From Proluteimonas luteida (GTDB taxonomy: Bacteria > Pseudomonadota > Gammaproteobacteria > Xanthomonadales > Xanthomonadaceae): 64,000 nt of DNA. The notes beneath the pieces were generated by a model. It was not told the DNA's origin. It saw only the letters and a program-made list of their open reading frames with translations, and searched no databases. A program made the position numbers and the translations under genes. Shown here in pieces: positions 1 to 9,132 of this stretch (the first letter of the stretch is position 1; each line of letters opens with the position of its first letter). The DNA lies in the NCBI RefSeq assembly GCF_021191695.1, contig NZ_JAIWPT010000009.1, forward strand, positions 62,001 through 126,000, written 5' to 3'.

Positions 1-27
1 TGCCGGGTGCGGCGGCCGCCTGGCCGC

Positions 28-456
28 TCAGCCGGCGACGCCGATCCGGGCGAGGAACTCGGCTTCGGTCAGGCGCTCGGTCTGGTTGGCGAAGTCGTAC
101 CAGCCCGGCTTGGCGTCGACGAAGATCTCCAGGTTGAAGCGCGCATCGGGCAGCGCGTCGAACAGCCCGCTGGCGACATAGTGGCCGCCGTCGCCGAGGC
201 TGCGATAGAACAGGTGGCTGCCGCAGCGGCTGCAGAACACGCGTTCGGCCCATTCCGACGAGGGGTAGCGCGCGACCAGGTCCGCGCCTCGCTCGATGCG
301 CAGGTCGGTGCCGCCATGCAGCACCAGCGCAGGGCCGCCGCCCCAGCGCCGGCACATGCCGCAGTGGCAGGCGCTGACGTCATCAGCGCCTGCCGGCACG
401 CTCAACGCCACGCCGTCGCACAGGCAGTGCCCTTCGAGTCGTCCGCTTTCGCCCAT
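28..456 (-). CDS. GFA/CENP-V family zinc-binding protein
   Basis: This 142-residue protein belongs to the glutathione-dependent formaldehyde-activating (GFA)/CENP-V fold family. The zinc-binding cysteines are visible as CLC (11, 13), CHCGMC (30, 32, 35) and CSRC (75, 78), in the family order. The substrate cannot be told from sequence; few members have a proven glutathione-adduct role and many are annotated only by fold. The ATG at 456 was chosen because family homology starts there, although the frame stays open upstream into era. It lies 40 bp downstream of era on the same strand, a place where many gammaproteobacteria have recO. Fold is well supported, function is not. Confidence 0.85.
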   Translation of the reverse strand: MGESGRLEGHCLCDGVALSVPAGADDVSACHCGMCRRWGGGPALVLHGGTDLRIERGADLVARYPSSEWAERVFCSRCGSHLFYRSLGDGGHYVASGLFDALPDARFNLEIFVDAKPGWYDFANQTERLTEAEFLARIGVAG

Positions 457-496
457 TGTCGAGGTCTCCGTGAATGCAATAGGAAAAAGCGCCGGC

Positions 497-1402
497 TCAA
501 TCGCCGTAGCCGAGCGCCTTGAGCGCGGCCTCGTCGTCGGACCAGCCCTCGCGCACGCGCACCCAGGTCTCGAGGAAGACCTTGGCATCGAACAGCCGCT
601 CCATCTGCAGCCGCGCCTTGGTGCTGATCTCCTTGAGCCGGCTGCCGCCCTTGCCGATGACGATGGCCTTCTGCCCTTCGCGCTCGACCCAGATCACCGC
701 GCCGATGCGCAGCATCGTGCCGTCGACGACGAAGGACTCGATCTCCACCGTGGTCGCGTACGGCAGCTCGTTGCCGAGCTGGCGCATCAGCTGCTCGCGG
801 ACCAGCTCGCCGGCGAGGAAGCGCTGGCTCTTGTCGGTGATCTCGTCCTCGGCATACAGCGACGGCTGCTCGGGCAGCAGCGGCATCAGGGTCGACACCA
901 GCTGGTCCAGGCCCTTGCGCTTGAGCGCCGACAGCGGCACCACGCCGGCAAAATCGCGCCCCTCGCTGACCTTCTGCAGGTACGGCAGCAGTGCGGTCTT
1001 GTCCTTGATCCGGTCGACCTGGTTGACGACCAACACCACCGGCACGCCGGCATCGTGCAGCGCGTCGAAGGCCAGCGTGTCCTCCTCGTCCCAGCGCCCG
1101 GCCACGACCACCAACAATGCCGCGTCGACGCCCTCCAGCGCACCGCGCGCGGCGCGGTTCATGATCCGGTTCATCGCCCGCTTCTGTTCGCGGTGGATGC
1201 CTGGGGTGTCGACCAGCAGCAGCTGCCCCTGCGGGTAGCTGGCAATGCCCAGCAGCCGGTGGCGCGTGGTCTGCGGCCGGTTGGAGACGATGCTGACCTT
1301 GGCGCCGACCAGCGCGTTGACGAGCGTGGACTTGCCGACGTTGGGTCGGCCGATGACGGCGACGAAGCCGGCGTGGTGGGGCGCATTGGGAAGATCGGTC
1401 AT
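497..1402 (-). CDS. era: GTPase Era
   Basis: Era is an essential small GTPase that binds the 3' end of 16S rRNA and assists maturation of the 30S subunit at the membrane. The 301-residue length is normal. The G1 motif GRPNVGKST is near residue 18, G3 (DTPGIH) and G4 (NQVD) follow, and a C-terminal KH RNA-binding domain carries [10 protein letters not shown]. It is the last member of the lepB-DUF4845-rnc-era run on the minus strand, an arrangement conserved in gammaproteobacteria. It is separated from rnc by 133 bp holding a perfect palindrome, so its expression may depend partly on readthrough. Confidence 0.98.
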   Translation of the reverse strand: MTDLPNAPHHAGFVAVIGRPNVGKSTLVNALVGAKVSIVSNRPQTTRHRLLGIASYPQGQLLLVDTPGIHREQKRAMNRIMNRAARGALEGVDAALLVVVAGRWDEEDTLAFDALHDAGVPVVLVVNQVDRIKDKTALLPYLQKVSEGRDFAGVVPLSALKRKGLDQLVSTLMPLLPEQPSLYAEDEITDKSQRFLAGELVREQLMRQLGNELPYATTVEIESFVVDGTMLRIGAVIWVEREGQKAIVIGKGGSRLKEISTKARLQMERLFDAKVFLETWVRVREGWSDDEAALKALGYGD

Positions 1403-1473
1403 GCGCGCATTCTACGGAATGCCGAGGGCCGGCAGGACGCGGCGGGATTGACGGGCCTTCCGCGACGCACTTT

Positions 1474-1503
1474 CCGTCGTCCCCGCGAAGGCGGGGACGA
1501 CGG
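1474..1503. repeat. Perfect palindrome between rnc and era
   Basis: Two 13-bp arms, CCGTCGTCCCCGC and its exact complement, flank a 4-nt GAAG loop. The hairpin lies between two co-directional genes and has no T run, so it is not a classical terminator. It looks like a dispersed extragenic palindrome; as RNA it could also be an RNase III target or an mRNA stabiliser. Confidence 0.7.
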
Positions 1504-1535
1504 ATGGACGTATCGGTGCACCAGCCCCTCGCGAT

Positions 1536-2219
1536 TCAGCGGCTGGCGTCGAGCATCCCCAGCACCGCCTCGGCCGCCTGCTGCTCGGCGGCGCGGCGCG
1601 AGGTTCCCTCGCCTTCGGCGGCGATCGACACGTCGGCCAGCACGCAACGGACCAGGAACACCTTGGCGTGTTCCTCGCCGCCCTCCGACAGCAGTTCGTA
1701 GACCGGCAGCGGCCGCTGCCGCGCCTGCAGCCATTCCTGCAGGCGGGTCTTGGCGTCCTTGGCGATGCGTCCGGTCGCCAGCGCGGCGATCGCGCGGTCG
1801 AACAGCGGCAGCACGGTCGCGCGGCAGGTGTCGAGGTCGGAATCGAGGTAGACCGCGGCGATCACCGCCTCCAGCGCATCGGACAGGATCGAGTCGCGAC
1901 GGTGGCCGCCCGATTTCATCTCGCCCGGGCCGAGCACCAGCCGCGCACCGAGATCGAGCTCGCGCGCGACCGCGGCCAGCGAGGACTCACGGACCAGTTC
2001 GGCGCGCGCGCGGGTCAGCGTGCCCTCGTCCGCGGCCGGCCAGCGCGTGAACAGCACCTCGGCGATCAGCGCGCCGAGGATGGCGTCGCCGAGGAATTCC
2101 AGCCGTTCGTTGTGCGGGGCGCCGGCGCTGCGATGCGTCAGCGCCTGCTGCAGCAGGCCGGGGTCCCGGAACACATGGCCCGCGAACCTGCCCTGCTGGC
2201 GGTCAAGTCCCGTCGCCAC
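1536..2219 (-). CDS. rnc: Ribonuclease III
   Basis: RNase III cleaves double-stranded RNA in rRNA precursors, some mRNAs and sense-antisense hybrids. The catalytic signature [13 protein letters not shown] is near the N-terminus, the second acidic motif [14 protein letters not shown] follows, and a C-terminal dsRNA-binding domain ends in a Ala-rich helix. I place the start at the GTG at 2219, giving 227 residues, the usual length. This overlaps the end of the DUF4845 gene by 17 bp, which suggests translational coupling. A longer frame from an ATG at 2303 would add 28 residues unlike the family. Era lies downstream. Confidence 0.95.
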   Translation of the reverse strand: MATGLDRQQGRFAGHVFRDPGLLQQALTHRSAGAPHNERLEFLGDAILGALIAEVLFTRWPAADEGTLTRARAELVRESSLAAVARELDLGARLVLGPGEMKSGGHRRDSILSDALEAVIAAVYLDSDLDTCRATVLPLFDRAIAALATGRIAKDAKTRLQEWLQARQRPLPVYELLSEGGEEHAKVFLVRCVLADVSIAAEGEGTSRRAAEQQAAEAVLGMLDASR

Positions 2220-2583
2220 CGCGTGCAAGCGTCTGCGTGGCGTGGAACTTGCCGACGACATCGAGGTTGCCGACCATCGGCTTGCGCACCTCGTATTCCA
2301 CATCCATCTGCCAGCCGCTGTCGACCCGGCGCAGCTTGACGTTGTTCGGCTTCACGTTCTCCGAATAGCTGATGTACAGCCGGCGGAAGAACAGGTCCTG
2401 GATGCGCGCCGGGTCCGCGCTGGCGATCCCGCTTTCCTGGGACAGGCCCTTGAGCGCTGACTTGACGCTGTAGTACTCCGAATACATCGGAAACAGCTTC
2501 ATGCCGATGTAGGCGGCGAAGCCGACGACTGCCAGGACGATGACGAATCCCAGCAGGGTGATGCCGCGTTGCGTGCGTTTCAT
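2203..2583 (-). CDS. DUF4845 small membrane protein
   Basis: A 126-residue protein with a short basic N-terminus (MKRTQRG) and one hydrophobic segment at about residues 8-28, followed by a mixed soluble domain predicted to face the periplasm. The DUF4845 family is regularly found between lepB and rnc in gammaproteobacteria, and that is the setting here: 31 bp after lepB and overlapping rnc. The start resembles a pilin-like N-terminus, but I see no convincing prepilin cleavage site. Function is unknown; position suggests co-expression with the signal peptidase and RNase III. Confidence 0.88.
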   Translation of the reverse strand: MKRTQRGITLLGFVIVLAVVGFAAYIGMKLFPMYSEYYSVKSALKGLSQESGIASADPARIQDLFFRRLYISYSENVKPNNVKLRRVDSGWQMDVEYEVRKPMVGNLDVVGKFHATQTLARGGDGT

Positions 2584-2614
2584 GGACGTCCCCTCGAAGC
2601 CCGATAGCGTGCGG

Positions 2615-3409
2615 TCAGCGGATGCCCTGACCGATCCTTCCCCAATCCACCCAGCCCGGTGCGGAGCTGTCGACGTTCATCCAGATCAGGAACGCCTTGC
2701 CGCGCAGCTGGCTCTCGGGAAGCGTACCCCAGAACCGGCCGTCGTCGCTGCGGTCGCGGTTGTCGCCCATGACGAAATAATGGCCCTGCGGCACGGTCCA
2801 GGTGCCCTCGCCCAGGTGGAACGGCGCGGCCTGGTCGATGTGCAGGATCTCGTGGGCGCGATCCGGCATCTGCTCGGTATACAGCGACGCGCCGGTCATC
2901 TCGCGGCCGCGGCCGACGCCCTCGTAGGTGCCTTCGCGCTGGTAGGCGAACGGCACGCCGTTGACCGAGATCTGGTTGTCGCGGAACTCGACGGTGTCGC
3001 CCGGCAACCCGATCACGCGCTTGATCCAGTCCTGGTCGGGCTGGTGCGGCGGCCGGAACACGACCACGTCGCCGCGCGCGGGCTCGCCGATGTCGATGAC
3101 CTTCCGGTTGGTGATCGGCAGGCGGATGCCGTAGCTGAACTTGTTGACCAGGATGAAGTCGCCGATCAGCAGCGTCGGCATCATCGAGCTGGACGGGATG
3201 CGGAACGGCTCGGCGACGAAGCTGCGCAGGATCAGCACCACGAACAGCACCGGGAAGAACGCCCGCGAGTAGTCGACGAGGACCGGCTCCTTCGGCTCCA
3301 GAAGTCCGGCCTTGCGCGCGCGGCGCCTGGCCAGCACCAGCCGGTCGAGCAGCCAGATGACGCCGGTGAGCAGCGTCAACACGACCAGTGCGGTCTCAAA
3401 CCATTTCAT
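2615..3409 (-). CDS. lepB: Signal peptidase I
   Basis: Signal peptidase I removes signal peptides from Sec- and Tat-exported preproteins on the periplasmic face of the inner membrane. The 264-residue protein has two N-terminal membrane segments (about 4-26 and 50-66). The catalytic dyad aligned to E. coli LepB is Ser75 in SSSMMPTL and Lys130 in WIKRVIGLPGD; the RGDVVVF box and the late GDNRDRSDDGR box are present. It follows lepA by 61 bp on the same strand, a widespread lepA-lepB pairing. Confidence 0.97.
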   Translation of the reverse strand: MKWFETALVVLTLLTGVIWLLDRLVLARRRARKAGLLEPKEPVLVDYSRAFFPVLFVVLILRSFVAEPFRIPSSSMMPTLLIGDFILVNKFSYGIRLPITNRKVIDIGEPARGDVVVFRPPHQPDQDWIKRVIGLPGDTVEFRDNQISVNGVPFAYQREGTYEGVGRGREMTGASLYTEQMPDRAHEILHIDQAAPFHLGEGTWTVPQGHYFVMGDNRDRSDDGRFWGTLPESQLRGKAFLIWMNVDSSAPGWVDWGRIGQGIR

Positions 3410-3470
3410 GCAGATCCTCGCAACACCGGGTCGGACGGCCGCACCGCGGCCGCCGCTATGAAAACACGAA

Positions 3471-5282
3471 TCAGGACTCGCGCGACGTGCTCAGCACCGC
3501 GAGGAAAGCCTCCTGCGGAATCTCCACGCGGCCGACCTGCTTCATCCGCTTCTTGCCTTCCTTCTGTTTCTCGAGCAGCTTCTTCTTGCGCGAAATGTCG
3601 CCACCATAGCACTTGGCCAGCACGTTCTTGCGCATCGCCTTGACCGTGGTGCGGGCGATGATCTGCGAGCCGATCGCGGCCTGGATGGCCACGTCGAACT
3701 GCTGCCGGGGGATCAGTTCGCGCATCTTCTCGGTCAGCTCGCGGCCGCGACGGTCGGCGTGCTGGCGATGCACGATCAGGCTCAGCGCATCGACCTTGTC
3801 GCCGTTGATCAGCGTGTCCACGCGCACGAACGGGCCGGCCTGGAAACGCAGGAAGTGGTAGTCCAGCGACGCGTAGCCGCGGCTCACCGACTTGAGCTTG
3901 TCGAAGAAGTCCAACACCACCTCGGCCATCGGCAGCTCGTAGCTGATCTGCACCTGGCTGCCCATGTAGCTGATGCCGATCTGGCTGCCGCGCTTCTCCT
4001 CGCACAGGGTGATCACGTTGCCGACGTAGTCCGGCGGGGTGAGGATGTTGGCGCGGATGATCGGCTCGCGGATCTCCTCGACCTGGTTGATCGGCGGCAG
4101 CTTGGCCGGGTTGTCGAGGGTCAGGATCGTGCCGTCGGTCTTGAGCACCTCGTAGACCACCGTCGGCGCGGTGCTGATCAGGTTGAGGTTGTACTCGCGC
4201 TCCAGCCGCTCCTGCACGATCTCCATGTGCAGCATGCCGAGGAAGCCGCAGCGGAAGCCGAAGCCCATCGCTTCCGAGCTTTCCGGTTCGAAGCGCAGCG
4301 CGGCGTCGTTGAGCCGCAGCTTGTCCAGCGCCTCACGCAGGTCCGGGTAGTCCTCGGCGTCGACCGGGAACAGCCCGGCGAACACCCGCGGCTGCATTTC
4401 CTGGAAGCCCGGCAGCGGCTTGTCGGCCGGATCGGAGGCCAGGGTCAGCGTGTCGCCGACCGGCGCGCCGTGCACGTCCTTGATGCTGGCGTGGATCCAG
4501 CCCACCTCGCCCGCGCCGAGCCTGGTCAGGTCCTTGCGCTTGGGGGTGAACACGCCGACCTTGTCGACCAGATGGGTGCGCCCGGTCGACATCACCAGGA
4601 TCTTGCTGCCGGGCACGATCTCGCCCTGCATGACCCGCACCAGCGAGACCACGCCCAGGTAGTTGTCGAACCAGGAGTCGATGATCAGCGCCTGCAGCTT
4701 GTCGGTGTCGCGCGGCTGCGGCGGCGGGATGCGCTTGACGATCGCCTCCAGCACGTCGCCGACGTTGAGCCCGGTCTTGGCGCTGATCGCGACCGCGTCC
4801 TCGGCGTCGATGCCGATCACCGCCTCGATCTCGGCCTTGGCACGCTCGATGTCGGCGGTCGGCAGGTCGATCTTGTTGAGCACCGGCACCACTTCCAGGC
4901 CCTGCTCCACCGCGGTGTAGCAGTTGGCGACCGACTGCGCCTCGACGCCCTGGGCCGCGTCGACGACCAGCAGCGCGCCCTCGCAGGCGGCCAGCGAGCG
5001 GCTGACCTCGTAGGAGAAGTCGACGTGGCCGGGGGTGTCGATAAAGTTCAGGTGGTAGGTCTGGCCATCCTTCGCCACGTATGGCAGCGACACCGACTGC
5101 GCCTTGATGGTGATGCCGCGCTCGCGCTCGATCGGGTTGGAGTCGAGCACCTGCGCTTCCATCTCGCGGGCCTGGAGCCCGCCGCAGAGCTGGATGATGC
5201 GGTCGGCCAGCGTCGACTTGCCGTGGTCGACGTGGGCGATGATGGAGAAGTTGCGGATGTTCCGCATCGGATCGGAGGTCAT
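3471..5282 (-). CDS. lepA: Elongation factor 4 (LepA)
   Basis: LepA/EF4 is a ribosome-associated translational GTPase involved in initiation and 30S biogenesis and in recovery of stalled ribosomes. The 603-residue protein has the G1 motif AHVDHGKST near residue 16, [15 protein letters not shown] and NKIDLP, then EF-G-like domains and the LepA-specific C-terminal domain ending in a basic stretch. The ATG at 5282 gives five residues before the conserved [12 protein letters not shown]; the ATG at 5267 is an equally plausible start. It lies downstream of mucD, separated by a long hairpin. Confidence 0.97.
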   Translation of the reverse strand: MTSDPMRNIRNFSIIAHVDHGKSTLADRIIQLCGGLQAREMEAQVLDSNPIERERGITIKAQSVSLPYVAKDGQTYHLNFIDTPGHVDFSYEVSRSLAACEGALLVVDAAQGVEAQSVANCYTAVEQGLEVVPVLNKIDLPTADIERAKAEIEAVIGIDAEDAVAISAKTGLNVGDVLEAIVKRIPPPQPRDTDKLQALIIDSWFDNYLGVVSLVRVMQGEIVPGSKILVMSTGRTHLVDKVGVFTPKRKDLTRLGAGEVGWIHASIKDVHGAPVGDTLTLASDPADKPLPGFQEMQPRVFAGLFPVDAEDYPDLREALDKLRLNDAALRFEPESSEAMGFGFRCGFLGMLHMEIVQERLEREYNLNLISTAPTVVYEVLKTDGTILTLDNPAKLPPINQVEEIREPIIRANILTPPDYVGNVITLCEEKRGSQIGISYMGSQVQISYELPMAEVVLDFFDKLKSVSRGYASLDYHFLRFQAGPFVRVDTLINGDKVDALSLIVHRQHADRRGRELTEKMRELIPRQQFDVAIQAAIGSQIIARTTVKAMRKNVLAKCYGGDISRKKKLLEKQKEGKKRMKQVGRVEIPQEAFLAVLSTSRES

Positions 5283-5379
5283 GGATCGGCGGCCGGGCCG
5301 TCGGCGCTGGGTAACGGGCGATTATCGCATAGCCGGGACGGCGCGACGCCGCGTCCGCGACAGGCAGGGCCCGGACATG

Positions 5380-5412
5380 CGAAGGCCCGCCGCGTTGCCG
5401 GGCGGGCCTTCG
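5380..5412. terminator. Long GC hairpin between mucD and lepA
   Basis: A perfect 12-bp stem CGAAGGCCCGCC with a 9-nt loop lies in the 153-bp gap between mucD and lepA. On the minus strand no clear U tract follows, so it may attenuate or protect RNA ends rather than terminate fully. It would uncouple lepA from the rpoE-rseA-mucD transcript to some extent. Confidence 0.5.
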
Positions 5413-5435
5413 TCATTAATGGCGCAACCGGCCGC

Positions 5436-6983
5436 TCAGCGTGCGTCGGACGGCACCGCCACCGCGCGGTACTGGGTCACCCCGCCGCGGCCGCGGATCA
5501 GCAGCATCACCGTGTCGCCCGGCTTGACGCCCTGCAGGGCCCGCTCCAGCGCCGCGGCGCTTTCGACCGGCGTGCGCCCGACCCGCAGGACCACGTCGCC
5601 GGGGGCGATGCCGGCGCTGGCGGCGGCGCCGCGGCCGACACCGGCGATCAGCACGCCCTCGCCGTCCGGCAGGCCGTACTGGCGGCGCTGCGCCGGCTCC
5701 AGGTCGCGCCCGGTGATGCCCAGCGCGTTGGCCGCCTGCGGCGACGACGGCGCGGCCCGGTCCTGCGCGCCGCGCGAGGGCGTGGCCCCGGCGAGTTGCT
5801 CGTCGAGCTGGCTCAGGGTGACGTCGAATTCGCGCGTGCGCCCGTCGCGCAGCACCGACAGCTTGACCCGCGTCCCCGGCGCCTTGTTGCCGATCAGCGG
5901 CGGCAGGTCGCTGGAGGTGTTGATCGCGGTGCCGTCGACCGCGCGGATCACGTCGCCGGGCTCGATGCCGGCCTTCTCCGCCGGGCTGCCCGGCTGCACG
6001 CTGTTGACCAGCGCGCCGCGCGTGTCGGGCAGGCCGAAACCCTCGACCGCCTCGCGGGTGATCGGTTCGACGATGACGCCGACCTGCCCGCGCTGCACCG
6101 ACCCGGTCTTCTTGATCTGCTCGGCGACGTTCGACGCGATGTCGATCGGAATCGCGAAGCTGACGCCCATGTAGCCACCGGAGTTGCTGAAGATCTGCGA
6201 ATTGATGCCGATGACCTCGCCGGCGACGTTCAGCAGCGGGCCGCCGGAGTTGCCGCGATTGATCGGCACGTCGGTCTGGATGAACGGCACGTAGCGCTGG
6301 TTGGCGTACTGGTTGGAACGCTGCACCGCACTGACGATGCCGGCGGTCACCGACTGCTCGAAGCCGAACGGCGAGCCGATCGCGACCGCCCACTGGCCCG
6401 GCTTGACCGTCGCCGCATCGCCCATGCGCAGCATCGGCAGGCCGGTGGCGTCGATCTTCAGCACCGCGACGTCGGACTCGGCATCGCTGCCGACGACCTT
6501 GGCGGTGAACTCGCGCCGGTCCGACAGGCGCACCTTGACCTCGTCCGCGCCTTCGACGACGTGGTGGTTGGTCAGCAGGTAGCCGTCGGAGGAGATCAGG
6601 AAGCCGGTGCCCATCGAGACGCCGCGCGGCGCGTTGTCGGGCACGCCCGGCTGGCCCGGGAACGGGAAGCCCGGAAGCATGCGCCGGAAGATCTCCGGGA
6701 TCTGCTCGTCATCGGGCAGTTGCTGGCCACGCTGCGACTGGCGCGGGCCGACCGTCGACTCGATGCTGACCACCGCCGGGCCGACCTGCTCGACCAGCCG
6801 GGTGAAGTCCGGCAGTCCGGACACCAGTGGCGCCTGCGGCGTCGAGGACACGGTGTTGCTGGTATCGGCCTGGGGGGTCGCGCCGGACTGCGCGGTCGCC
6901 GCCGGCAGCACCAGGGCGGTCGTCGCCGCGGACAGCACCGCGACCAGCGACACGGCAAGCAGGGATTTCTTTATCGAGGTCAT
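5436..6983 (-). CDS. degQ: Periplasmic serine protease of the Do/DegQ (MucD) family
   Basis: A trypsin-like periplasmic protease/chaperone that handles misfolded envelope proteins. The 515-residue precursor has a Sec signal peptide (about 1-32), the catalytic triad His141 (TNHHVV), Asp171 (SDVAVL) and Ser246 (RGNSGGPL), and two PDZ domains at about 270-360 and 415-505. Its position directly behind rpoE-rseA matches the mucD locus of pseudomonads and Xanthomonas, where it acts in the envelope stress circuit and tempers sigma-E signalling. The 135 bp separating it from rseA contain a small palindrome and may hold its own promoter. Confidence 0.96.
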   Translation of the reverse strand: MTSIKKSLLAVSLVAVLSAATTALVLPAATAQSGATPQADTSNTVSSTPQAPLVSGLPDFTRLVEQVGPAVVSIESTVGPRQSQRGQQLPDDEQIPEIFRRMLPGFPFPGQPGVPDNAPRGVSMGTGFLISSDGYLLTNHHVVEGADEVKVRLSDRREFTAKVVGSDAESDVAVLKIDATGLPMLRMGDAATVKPGQWAVAIGSPFGFEQSVTAGIVSAVQRSNQYANQRYVPFIQTDVPINRGNSGGPLLNVAGEVIGINSQIFSNSGGYMGVSFAIPIDIASNVAEQIKKTGSVQRGQVGVIVEPITREAVEGFGLPDTRGALVNSVQPGSPAEKAGIEPGDVIRAVDGTAINTSSDLPPLIGNKAPGTRVKLSVLRDGRTREFDVTLSQLDEQLAGATPSRGAQDRAAPSSPQAANALGITGRDLEPAQRRQYGLPDGEGVLIAGVGRGAAASAGIAPGDVVLRVGRTPVESAAALERALQGVKPGDTVMLLIRGRGGVTQYRAVAVPSDAR

Positions 6984-7078
6984 GCGATCGACTCTTCAAG
7001 CGGAAAAGCGGGGATAGCGGCGCGCCGGCCTCACCGGGACGCCGCACTTGTGCATGTGGGCACCGGAACGCGATCGCA

Positions 7079-7093
7079 ATATCGAATCGATAT
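7079..7093. promoter_or_regulatory. 15-bp palindrome upstream of degQ
   Basis: ATATCGA-A-TCGATAT is a perfect inverted repeat, AT-rich against a GC-rich background, about 96 bp before the degQ start and just after the rseA stop. It could be a transcription-factor site. No regulator is recognised from it. Confidence 0.35.
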
Positions 7094-7118
7094 GCGGCGT
7101 GCGTGCCGGCCGAAGATG

Positions 7119-8165
7119 TCAGGGCGTCGTACCCGGTTCGCTGCGCGCCGCGGCCGGCTCGACCGGAAAGCTGGGCAGCACGCCGCTGCCGGTCTGCGCA
7201 CCGGCCCACGACGGTGCCGGGAACGCGTCGTCGTAGCGCACCGAGAACGTCTGCCCGCCATCGAGTCCGGGCATCGCCGCACGCGGCCACGGGCGCGCAC
7301 CGACCGGCGCGGCGGGCAACGCGAACGGCGCATCGTCGCGCGCGACCAGTTGCAGCTGCGCACCGGCATCGGCCTGCGCGGCGTCGGGCACGAACCCGGC
7401 GACGGTTGTTGCCTGCGGACGCGGCGGCGCGGCGGCCGCCACGGCACGGGCACCGCTGTCCTGCTGCGCCTGCTGCACGCGCAGCGCGGCGCGCTGGGAC
7501 TGGCCGCGCGCGCTGCGGCGCTCGCCATTGTTGCGTCGGGGCAGTTCGGCCACGGCGACCGCGGCGCCGGCGACGGCGAGCGCGGCCGCGGCATCCGGCG
7601 ATTGCGGGGCCTCCGCCGGCGCCTGCGCGAGCATCGCGCCGGCATCGGCCAGCGGATCGCCGGCCCGGCCTTCGGCCACGGCATCGGAGGCACCGGCCAC
7701 GGCGCCGTCCGCATTGCCCGCGGCCACGCTGGCCACCTGCGGCAGCTCGTCGGCATTGCCCAGTTCGCCCGGCACCGAGGTGCGGCCGACGAACAGGGCC
7801 ACCAGCGCGACCGAGGCCGCCAGCGCGGCGCCGCCGCCCCAGCGCAGCAGGCGCGGACGGCGCGCCACATCGGCCGCGACCACCGCGACGCTGTCGCCGG
7901 CGGCGATGCCGCGGGTCACCCGCTCGGCGAAATCGGTCGGCAGCAGCGAGACCCGGCGGCCGCGCAGCACGTCGCCGCAGACCTGCCAGCGCTCGAAGCA
8001 CGCGGAGAGTTCGACATCGTGCTGCAGGCGGCGGCGCATGAAGCGCGCCTGGTCCTGCGACAGCTCGCCATCGAGCATCGCCGACAGCTGCTGGCGATGG
8101 TAGATCTCGAGTTTGTCCGGGTCGGGCCCGATCTGCAGGGCGTCGAGGTCGTCGGAAGGGCTCAT
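7119..8165 (-). CDS. rseA: Anti-sigma-E factor RseA/MucA-like
   Basis: A single-pass membrane anti-sigma factor that holds RpoE inactive until regulated proteolysis releases it. The N-terminal cytoplasmic domain shows the RseA_N pattern (LSAMLDGELSQDQARFMRRRL, about 27-47, then a Cys-Phe-Glu-Arg-Trp helix). One membrane segment spans about 109-127, followed by a long Ala/Pro/Gln-rich periplasmic region to residue 348. That region is much longer than in E. coli RseA (216 residues) and of low complexity. The start codon overlaps the rpoE stop in an ATGA, so the two are translationally coupled. Confidence 0.9.
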   Translation of the reverse strand: MSPSDDLDALQIGPDPDKLEIYHRQQLSAMLDGELSQDQARFMRRRLQHDVELSACFERWQVCGDVLRGRRVSLLPTDFAERVTRGIAAGDSVAVVAADVARRPRLLRWGGGAALAASVALVALFVGRTSVPGELGNADELPQVASVAAGNADGAVAGASDAVAEGRAGDPLADAGAMLAQAPAEAPQSPDAAAALAVAGAAVAVAELPRRNNGERRSARGQSQRAALRVQQAQQDSGARAVAAAAPPRPQATTVAGFVPDAAQADAGAQLQLVARDDAPFALPAAPVGARPWPRAAMPGLDGGQTFSVRYDDAFPAPSWAGAQTGSGVLPSFPVEPAAARSEPGTTP

Positions 8166-8791
8166 CGTGTCACGCGCTCCACACTGGTCTGGTTGTCCAT
8201 CAAGGGTCTGAGTTCCCGGTCGATCGCTTCGCGGGCCCGGAAGATGCGCGAGCGCACGGTGCCGATCGGGCAGCCCATGCGCTCGGCGATCTCCTCGTAG
8301 CTGAGGCCATCGACCTCGCGCAGATTGATCGCCACACGCAGTTCCTCGGGCAAGGCTTGGACCGCGCGCATCACCGTTTGTTCCAGCTGCTGCCGCATCA
8401 GTTCACGTTCCGGCGTGTCGCTGTCGCGCAGGCGGATGCCGGCGTCGTACTGCTCGGCGTCCTCGATGTCGATGTCGTCGGTCGGCGGACGGCGGTTGTG
8501 GGCGACGAGATGGTTCTTGGCGGTGTTCACTGCGATGCGGTGCAACCAGGTGTAGAACTGGGCGTCGCCCCGGAAATTGCCGATCGCGCGATAGGCGCGG
8601 ATGAAGGTCTCCTGGGCGACGTCCTGGACCTCGCTCCAGTCCTGCACGTATCGCCCGATCAGCGCGGCGATGCGATGCTGGTACTTGCGCACCAGCAGGT
8701 CGAATGCCGCGGTGTCGCCGTTCTGGACACGCTTGACCAGTTCGGCGTCGAGCTGCTGGCGTTCGTTGGTGCTGTCGCGTTCTTCGGCCAT
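8162..8791 (-). CDS. rpoE: RNA polymerase sigma factor RpoE (sigma-E)
   Basis: An ECF sigma factor for envelope stress genes. The 209-residue form starts at the ATG at 8791, which has an AAGGAG Shine-Dalgarno 10 nt upstream; an open frame extending 48 codons further upstream is low-complexity and not family-like. Region 2 carries FDLLVRKYQHRI, the DVAQETFIRAYRA helix and the WLHRIAVNTAKN segment. Region 4 has LPEELRVAINLREVDGLSYE and the recognition helix MGCPIGTVRSRIFRARE. It heads the rpoE-rseA-degQ cluster and has a sigma-E-type promoter in front of it, predicting positive autoregulation. Confidence 0.97.
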   Translation of the reverse strand: MAEERDSTNERQQLDAELVKRVQNGDTAAFDLLVRKYQHRIAALIGRYVQDWSEVQDVAQETFIRAYRAIGNFRGDAQFYTWLHRIAVNTAKNHLVAHNRRPPTDDIDIEDAEQYDAGIRLRDSDTPERELMRQQLEQTVMRAVQALPEELRVAINLREVDGLSYEEIAERMGCPIGTVRSRIFRAREAIDRELRPLMDNQTSVERVTR

Positions 8792-8839
8792 CGGGCCGGT
8801 ACTCCTTGGTGGCCCGGCCTGTGACGACATGACCGGCAT

Positions 8840-8867
8840 TGAGACAGGTGACTGCGCTGAAAGTTCC
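8840..8867 (-). promoter_or_regulatory. Sigma-E promoter of rpoE
   Basis: Reading the minus strand, the -35 element GGAACTT (8867-8861) is followed after exactly 16 nt by TCTCA (8844-8840). The known sigma-E consensus is GGAACTT, 15-16 nt, TCTGA/TCAAA. The -10 element lies 48 nt from the rpoE ATG, leaving a short leader. This predicts that RpoE transcribes its own operon. Confidence 0.8.
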
Positions 8868-9132
8868 GTCACGGGCGATGTGGCATGTTTGCCCCGCAAC
8901 CGTGATCCATCCTTGGGGCGCCTTGCCCGCGCCACAAGCCACGGTGTCCATCCGGATGTCGACGGCCGCCGCCGGCCGGTACTTCGGGGGACATGCCCGC
9001 GCCGGGCATGTCTTCCACCGTGTTCCGTTCCACGCCTTGTTTCAAGCGGTCCGTTTCAAGCGGCGATTTGACTCCGGCAAATCAACCTCGGGATCATAGG
9101 CGGATTCCCCATACCCTAACGGATGGTGCCGT
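8868..9132. promoter_or_regulatory. Intergenic region between rpoE and fadB with a palindrome and a direct repeat
   Basis: The 341-bp gap between the divergent rpoE and fadB genes holds the sigma-E promoter and, nearer fadB, two other motifs. One is a perfect palindrome ACATGCCCG-CGC-CGGGCATGT at 8991-9011. The other is a direct repeat GTTTCAAGCGG at 9039-9049 and 9053-9063 (14-bp period), about 70 bp before the fadB start. The repeat sits where a regulator of fadB could bind. I see no clear sigma-70 promoter for fadB and no gene here. Confidence 0.4.

Noticed and set aside
3759..8300. An uninterrupted plus-strand reading frame of about 1500 codons opposite lepA, degQ and rseA
   Set aside because: It is the mirror of genuine minus-strand genes with family motifs; the translation is His/Arg/Asp/Gln-rich low complexity, as expected from antisense reading of GC-rich codons.
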